NCBI GenBank assembly: GCA_015501585.1
Contig: JADNRY010000160.1
Location: 62,001 to 126,000, forward strand
Source of the DNA: Rhodocollybia butyracea
Lineage: Eukaryota; Basidiomycota; Agaricomycetes; Agaricales; Omphalotaceae
Direction of reading: 5' to 3'
Length of the DNA stretch: 64,000 bases
A model generated the notes under the pieces. The model made no database searches. It had not been told where the DNA came from and was given only the letters and a program-made list of their open reading frames with translations. Position 1 is the stretch's first letter. The number at the start of each line of letters is the position of its first letter. The position numbers and the translations under genes were made by a program. Below, one piece after another: positions 58,466 to 64,000 of this stretch.

Positions 58466-59197
58466 TAGGGTTTGAAGGTCCAATTCAATGGACTGCAAAA
58501 AAACTGATGAATTGCACTGAACTGAACTGCAAAATGAACTGATGATAGATGGACCGGTCCATGATTTAAACCTGGTCCAGTTCATGGTTCATCAAAATCT
58601 CAGAAAAAAAAGTGAACCACAAAGAATCAGTTTAAACCGGTCTAAACTGGTACAGCCACATAGCAAAAATAATTTAGATAAATGAGTATATTTTCTCCAA
58701 TTTTGATCAATAAAATTCATATTTTCTAATGGTCTCAAGCAATAAGCTAATACAAGACTGGAAAGACTACTCATAACCTATTGAACAGTACCATGCAACA
58801 AGTCTGAGAGCCTGACATGATACAATACACTATCCGTGGTCTGTTTTAACAGATGACCAATGACTGCCAAACCTGGAAAGCATTTCTGCATGGTAAAAGA
58901 GCAGTGTAAGGCAGCCTAGAGCATATATTGAATGTTTTATATTGTTTTATAGTAGTTTCTTACATGGTCTCACTTGTTACATATCTAAATATCTTTCATG
59001 CATGTGCAGTTTAAATCAGTTTAAACCGGTCTGCACCAGTTTAAATTTGCACTGATTTAAACTGCATGAACCAGGATGAATTGGACCAGTGCAGGTCCAT
59101 GGTTCATGCAGATTTAGGTTTTTTATGGACCGGTCCAATTCATGATTCATTGAATTTTTGGTAAATAAACTGAATTGGATTGGACCTTCAAACCCTA
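58466..59197. mobile_element. 732-bp hAT-like MITE
   Basis: TIRs TAGGGTTTGAAGGTCCAA...TTGGACCTTCAAACCCTA (imperfect next to the ends). The flanks are CCAAGCGC on both sides (58458-58465, 59198-59205), an exact 8-bp duplication. The interior is rich in AAACTG/CAGTTT and GGACCGGTCC words in both orientations. Terminal TAGGG plus 8-bp duplication fits hAT. No coding capacity. Confidence 0.82.
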
Positions 59198-59408
59198 CCA
59201 AGCGCATAGGCAATGGGAAGAGGAAGAGCAGCGGAAAGAGGGCATAGAAACCGGAGATGGAGAGTACCTTGTGTCTAAGGAGGCAAATGTTTGCACTGAC
59301 TCGCCGCCCCCAGCGGTTGGAGGAGGGGGTGGTGCTGAACTCAAGCTAGAGCACTGGATTCTTGATCCTTGTCTCAAAACTGACCTGATACACTGCGCCC
59401 CCCCATGA

Positions 59409-61029
59409 ATTATTTCTCTGTTTGAATGGTAGGAAATAATTTGTAAATAATTCAACTGAATCCAACCTGAGGGTACGCTGCATCCAAGGCTAAAACGCCG
59501 CGTAAGAATGAATTACAACGCTAGGGTATAGACCCTGCACTGCGGTTTTAATTGGTATAGGCTATAGCTCCATTGTAGTATGCGCCCTTTAGATAGATGT
59601 CCCGGCAGCTACACCGTTTGAGAAGCGGGGCGGTAATTGGAATTGGCGCCCATCACGTGTGCGCGTATCAGGGCGCTAATTTCCGTTGATCTTCTTTCTT
59701 CAACCTCTATCTTGGCCTCCTTCTATAAGTTTTCTCCTAGTTAACCTAAGGTATGTCTCTTTTATTTAAAGCTATTATATCCCTATTTTCCACGCGTTTA
59801 AAGGTGTCCCAAACCCCGGAGTCGCGAATTGGAACCCAGTTCCGGATCCCCTCTGGGGCAGACAGGGTAACATTAGACGCGCAGAGACATGCCTAGGAAG
59901 CTCCGCGATCTTCAGGATATGCTCTCGAGGACGCAGGGCTACTGGTTCAGACCCGATCGGACCTAATTGCGTCCTCCAGGCTAAATGATAAGCGCGGGGC
60001 TTGCGGCCTAGTTCCCTTCCTTTTTTTCCCCACATCGACGAGCTGATTAGGTTTATATTCCATCCTAGATGCGATTCATTTAAATACATGATCTTCCTAT
60101 TAAATCACTTGGTAGGCAGCGGGCTTGGGTTCTCAGAGCCCCGCGTATTAATTCTAGGCTCTGCAGCGAGTCCAACCCCTTACGGCTCCCCCTGGATTTG
60201 ACTTTCTGGCCCTTATTCAAGCCTCCCTAGCAGATGCACCTCAGAACTCCATCGCCAGGGACCTGGGAATTGGCAAAGAAGACGATGACAGGCCGAATTA
60301 CGCTGTACGCCGATATTCAAGCGAAATGTCATCATTTAAAAGACCCCGTGAAACACGTCACGTCACTACCTAGGGTACGTTATGTATTAGACACTTTGAA
60401 GGTCCACTTCAGGTATCTAGTATGTAGAAACCCATTTGAAGGGAGATACACTATGTTTTAAGAGGTACATTACTGTGCAAGGATGCATCGTTGACCCACA
60501 AACTCAAAATCAATCAAATTGATTTACCTAGATTGATTTAGGCTTGCCAGATCTAAAGTCTATTCAATTAATACTACCTACTACAAAAAGTCCTATACAG
60601 GGATATACAAGACAGGATTAAAATAGATGAAGAGAGACGAATGAGGGCAAGCATAATGCGAACCCATATCCGTTTAAAGTAAGAGGATCGAAGCACTGGT
60701 TCCCTGGAACGAACTACAGAGAGAAACTAGACGATTAGTGATGAATTAGGCGCCGGGGATCAAAGTGGCCCGGCGCCGGCAGTAAAAGAAAGGCGGGGCG
60801 TGTCCTAGCGACGTGCCTATAATAAAATTTATTCGGACCGACCTACGGGACGGTCCACATGTATACAAGTACCCGGTAGGACCCGGGAGGAGAAGAGAAA
60901 AGGGGAGATACGGAACGACGCCGCAAACTTGAACCGCGGGACGGACGGACCGCCCGGCGCTTAAAGCGCATCAGAGTCGAACCACTCATCGGGAATGCAT
61001 CGTTCTTCCCTCCCCTCCGTTACTTATTA
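59409..61029. other. Unassigned region with a coding-like remnant
   Basis: No complete gene. A plus-strand frame from about 60189 to a TAG near 60373 has protein-like composition (FLALIQASLADAPQNSIARD, GIGKEDDDRPNYAVRRYSS) but no start or neighbours. A GC-rich block at 60745-61000 contains GGCGCCGG/CCGGCGCC inverted words and differs in composition from its surroundings. Confidence 0.4.
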
Positions 61030-61932
61030 AATAAAAGATGTAGAAAAGGTGTAATATGGGTAGAGGACCCATGAGACAATGATATAGAGCCCTGGGGACA
61101 GTGTAGGAACCAGGAGAACACTTATAAGCTCAGTTATGGCTAACAAGGGCAACATGAGATTTATCTTCTTGGCTCTTGGCAAGCCAAGAGAGTCTTACCA
61201 ACCCATGGTACCTTAATTAAGAAAATTTCAAGGACCTAGGAGTATAAAAAGGCAAGGAAATGAAGAGAAAAGCATTCTTTCTTACCCCCACCAGGTGTAG
61301 CAGCTCCTTATCAGGCTACTACTAAAAGATTGAATTGATATAAAGACTGGGATTTACAGAGAGAAATTGACAAGCAATTGAACTTGAGTAAAGAGACAGA
61401 AAGAGATTCAGTGTGAACTGAGTGCAGAGAAGTTAAGACAAAGACTTGGAAAGGACTTTGAATATTATTTTCAAACCACAGTTAGGCTGCAGTCAGAGCT
61501 CTGTCTGAGTTATAGGGACACCCTCTGGTCAGTTGTGACTTGTGTTAATTTGTGATTTTACCAAGGGACTTAGGAATAGTATTTGTTTGACAGCTCAGAG
61601 CTTGGGGATCAGCTTAAATAAGTCTGTACTTTGAAAGGGAAGGCACTTAGTGAAATAACACTCAGTGTAGCAAGGAAGCACTTGAATAGATTGAAGTTTT
61701 AAATAAATATTATTTGGCTGAACTAAAAACCCAAACTGAGTAATAAGTTGTGTGTGTGTTTGGTGTGGTTGTGTAAGCCATTTCTAAGTTCACCCCAGTT
61801 TAGACCTCTCATCTGGAGCCCACCGCGAGGGTATTAGCAGCCCAGATTTTATTTTTTTGGACCTATACATTTATCACTTGCTTGATATAAAAAGGCCTAC
61901 CACAGCCAACCCAAAAGAGACAGAGAACAACT

Positions 61933-63363
61933 GTGTTATCTAACACTATTGGTGACCGAGTTCATACCCGCGCTTCTGCTAAGGCAAAGCAACAACTTGA
62001 AAACCAACAGTCTGCTAGCACAAGGCCCTCTCAGAGCACTTCGAGACTTGAAGGAACTTCGCCCTCAATTGCCCAAAGAGCTAGAAATTTAGCTACAAGT
62101 GCAACACAAGGAAGAATTAATTCTAACTTGAACACTCAGAGAACTAGACCTACGTCTCCAGTTTCAAACCAACCTACAAACACAAACTTGCCATTACAAA
62201 ATCAGATAGTCAGAATGAGTCCTTCTATGCCAAGACCTGGTACCAGGGATGCTCCTGCTCTAACTGTTGAAGGGACTGATGACCCTTTAAAAGTCAGAAG
62301 ATATTTTGAAGAGTTAGAAAATCTGTTCAGTGACTGTTCAGTGACTGACCAGGATGAAAAGAGAAAGTGGAGTCTGAGATACCCAGATGGAAGTGTGTCT
62401 TGGGAGTGGAAGGCTTTGCCTGAAGCTTCTGACACTACTAAGACATTTGAGGAGTTCAAGAGAGCAGTTCTTGCCAGCTACCCAGGTGCCTCAGATGAAG
62501 AAAGAGGAACTATAAGAGAGTTGAATAGATTGTTCAAGAAGTACAAAAATATTGATAGCACAGACTTGGATGAGTACTTGTCACTTATCAGAAAGTTTAG
62601 AGCAATCACGCTAGAGTTGAACCCACCGGCCTTGGCTGGTGCAGCAGTACAAATTGCGCCTCTTGTTACAAACAGAGAACTTGTGGAGAAATTCACAGGA
62701 GCTTTGGAGGCAGGCTTCAGGACCGCAATTTTTTCTGCTTTGCACTTAAAAGGAAAAAGCAGGAAAGTTCCTGTGGGTCAGAAAGCAAGACAGGATGATT
62801 TGTATGAGATTGATGATGTAATTAGACAAGGTGAAGAGATAGTTAGGGGAACAATGCCAGGGATTTATACCCCAACCTATGATAAACCCAAAGACAACTC
62901 TTCATCTGAAGCTAGAAATAGAGTAAAGTCAGAGAACCTGCAACAGGAAATGAAAGATTTGATGTCAGAAAAGATGGCAGTTCTTTTGGACACCATCAAA
63001 ATAAGTCAGAATGAGTTAAGACAGGAGAACTCCAAGCAGATGGATGATCTCTTGAGAACATTTCAACAGAGTAATGTGGAGAGGAGTTCTGGACAAACAA
63101 GTCAGTACTCCAACCAAAGGACCTCTGGGGGATATAGTAATCGAGATAACAGACCTCCGCAAAGTGATCCCCAGACTCGCTGGGCTTGTTTTTTTTGTAA
63201 TGAAGAAGGTCATATGAGAGATGAGTGTTCGCATAGGGCAGATCTATTAGAATTGGGTAGAATTATTCTGGTGAATGGCAGAGTCCGCTTACCAGGAAAT
63301 TTTCCTATTCCAAGAGAGCCGGTTGGTGCTGTCTGTGAAAAGGACAGAAGGAGAGATCTGTGA
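61933..63363 (+). CDS. Gag polyprotein of the second gypsy element
   Basis: An open frame of about 476 codons with no stops. The first in-frame ATG is 62214 (MSPSMPRPGTRDAPALTVEG), but coding-like sequence begins right after the primer-binding site. A Gln/Ser/Thr-rich N-terminal region is followed by a gag capsid-like domain (YFEELENLFSDC, FEEFKRAVLASYPG, LDEYLSLIRKFRAI), then a helical region. The zinc knuckle CFFCNEEGHMRDEC (C-x2-C-x4-H-x4-C) lies near residue 422. Intactness suggests a younger copy than the nested gypsy element. The knuckle binds genomic RNA in such proteins. Confidence 0.85.
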   Translation: MLSNTIGDRVHTRASAKAKQQLENQQSASTRPSQSTSRLEGTSPSIAQRARNLATSATQGRINSNLNTQRTRPTSPVSNQPTNTNLPLQNQIVRMSPSMPRPGTRDAPALTVEGTDDPLKVRRYFEELENLFSDCSVTDQDEKRKWSLRYPDGSVSWEWKALPEASDTTKTFEEFKRAVLASYPGASDEERGTIRELNRLFKKYKNIDSTDLDEYLSLIRKFRAITLELNPPALAGAAVQIAPLVTNRELVEKFTGALEAGFRTAIFSALHLKGKSRKVPVGQKARQDDLYEIDDVIRQGEEIVRGTMPGIYTPTYDKPKDNSSSEARNRVKSENLQQEMKDLMSEKMAVLLDTIKISQNELRQENSKQMDDLLRTFQQSNVERSSGQTSQYSNQRTSGGYSNRDNRPPQSDPQTRWACFFCNEEGHMRDECSHRADLLELGRIILVNGRVRLPGNFPIPREPVGAVCEKDRRRDL

Positions 63364-63752
63364 ACTTAGTACAGAGTACTCCCATGCATGTACCGGGAAT
63401 GATCAACACTGCTACTATGTCCACTTATCTAAGTAATCAGTTAGACTCCAGAGAAATGAAGATTGCTCAGTTAGAAAAAGAGTTGCAGAGTATGAAAAAC
63501 CCTCAGCCTCAGATGTATAATGCATATGAGCAGAGTTATGCTATGCCCACTCAACAGAGTCAATTTTCACAAGTTGGATGGACTCCACCTGGAACTCAGT
63601 ATGTGAACCCCATGGGAATTCCCATGAACCAGTTTTTGAACCAGAGTCAGTTCACCCCTAATAACGGCATGAACTGGGGATCTCAAAATAATATGAGTAA
63701 TGTCAATCCTATGACACAACTTGTACAACAGAGTCCGTTCAGCCAACTTTGA
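63360..63752 (+). CDS. Overlapping -1 frame after gag (Gln/Met/Asn-rich)
   Basis: The frame is -1 relative to gag, overlaps the gag stop, and stays open for 130 codons. Residues are Gln-, Met- and Asn-rich with a helical segment (REMKIAQLEKELQSMK). There is no ATG at its start; its first ATG is 63384. It may be reached by frameshifting, or it may be the gag C-terminus after a sequence error. No domain is recognised. Confidence 0.5.
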   Translation: MNLVQSTPMHVPGMINTATMSTYLSNQLDSREMKIAQLEKELQSMKNPQPQMYNAYEQSYAMPTQQSQFSQVGWTPPGTQYVNPMGIPMNQFLNQSQFTPNNGMNWGSQNNMSNVNPMTQLVQQSPFSQL

Positions 63753-63810
63753 AGGAGTTAGAAGCCTTTGTTCAAACTCGGAGGCAGCAAGAACGTGAGC
63801 AGCAGGAAAA

Positions 63811-64000
63811 ATGAAGAGTTCAATGATTAGGACCAAAGCTGTGACCAAGTCCTCTGAGAACCATTCTCCTCCAGCAAATAAAGCTTATGTTTCTGTTCCC
63901 CTTGTACCTGTAATAAATAAAAGAAGAGATGTGTCAAAATCAAAAGATGGTGATCTTGATTTTGAAATTAGTGAAATACCAGCAAACCCGTTTCTAAACG
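63811..64000 (+). CDS. Start of pol (protease region), runs off the window
   Basis: An ATG at 63811 opens a frame (MKSSMIRTKAVTKSSENHSP, then VPLVPVINKRRDVSK) continuing to the window end, in the gag frame register. By position it should lead into the protease domain, which is not yet visible. Identification rests on gene order only. Confidence 0.5.
   Translation, partial: MKSSMIRTKAVTKSSENHSPPANKAYVSVPLVPVINKRRDVSKSKDGDLDFEISEIPANPFLN

Larger units (their letters stand above)
56704..59408 (+). pseudogene. Hypothetical gene, decayed and split by a MITE
   Basis: Successive plus-strand frames look like one broken gene: 56704-57300 (basic, Cys-containing, ISGPGCNDPLTCEHQK), a switch near 57245 to LFPGENVEVGLGYGQG, another near 57382 to HLQKKFTVRDLVKICQSVPP and KHVEVWIPELELVLNIDHN (to 57711), then KPNGSLPITPHTGASPWKDLRVCVV. 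After a gap with a tRNA-like sequence it resumes at about 58130 (GHLIWDKVLLDPGHL, YSFKRGYVPSYSDQELLALNGYL). At 58465 the MITE interrupts; removal of the MITE and one 8-bp duplication continues AQA-HRQWEEEEQRKEG to the stop at 59406. The KDLRVCVV...GHL layout recalls KOW/SPT5-like proteins often carried on Agaricomycete elements, but that is a guess. Confidence 0.5.
61030..64000 (+). mobile_element. Second Ty3/gypsy-type retrotransposon, 5' part
   Basis: An A/T-rich leader with a TATA-like GTATAAAAAGG at about 61246 and a putative LTR end ...CTAACA at 61945 precede the primer-binding-like TTGGTGACCGAG, the same core as in the first gypsy element. Gag and the start of pol follow and run off the window. 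The left LTR boundary cannot be fixed without the 3' LTR; 61030 is a guess at the change in composition. Confidence 0.6.

Noticed and set aside
59775..60089. Minus-strand 104-codon frame
   Set aside because: No ATG-supported start or recognisable composition; both strands are open here because of base composition.

Overview
The window reads as nuclear DNA of a mushroom-forming basidiomycete (Agaricomycetes). The evidence is short introns of about 50-60 nt (a few up to 93) with CTAAC-like branch points, a P450 and a BTB protein of the kinds expanded in that class, a CBM1-GH5 mannanase, and a Plavaka-type DNA transposon with DUF6532-like cargo. No bacterial operon logic applies. The only tRNA-like sequence looks decayed.

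Layout. The left third (1-24 kb) is gene-bearing: a CBM1-GH5 mannanase running off the left edge (minus), a complete 14-exon cytochrome P450, a BTB-domain protein, a disordered Ser/Pro-rich protein (minus), the spindle-checkpoint gene bub3, a HET-domain locus in ruins (minus), an intact 8-exon multi-pass membrane protein, and a zf-4CXXC_R1 zinc-finger gene. From 26.9 to 29.4 kb there is a tandem pair of small secreted proteins with duplicated upstream blocks, then a decayed C2H2-like zinc-finger gene.

The right part (31-64 kb) is a graveyard of mobile DNA. The centrepiece is a 21.4-kb element (34965-56337) with CATCAGGAAAA termini, a 2-bp TC target duplication and inverted subterminal repeats. 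It carries a Plavaka/CACTA-like transposase and two cargo genes. One cargo gene is split by a complete Ty3/gypsy element (44412-53830), which is itself split by a 3.07-kb near-perfect palindrome (47119-50189). A 368-bp MITE just outside the large element has the same terminus and a 2-bp duplication, so the large element's transposase may mobilise it. A second, apparently younger gypsy element runs off the right edge.

For several non-coding elements I could define exact ends and read the host gene across the empty site: a CACTA-like element in a minus-strand gene (3-bp TSD), a TA-flanked element in the zinc-finger gene, an 8-bp-TSD foldback element in a duplicated 60-codon ORF, and an 8-bp-TSD MITE in a hypothetical gene.

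Two window-wide patterns matter for anyone using the annotation. First, four reading frames, including conserved bub3, break at A-runs that are one base longer than the frame needs (11526, 45648, 50631, 51952). This suggests residual homopolymer errors in the assembly as much as biology. Second, many nonsense codons in the transposons are TGA, TAA or TAG that C-to-T (or G-to-A) changes could explain. Exon boundaries were read by eye from splice consensus and family conservation; no alignment or search was run.
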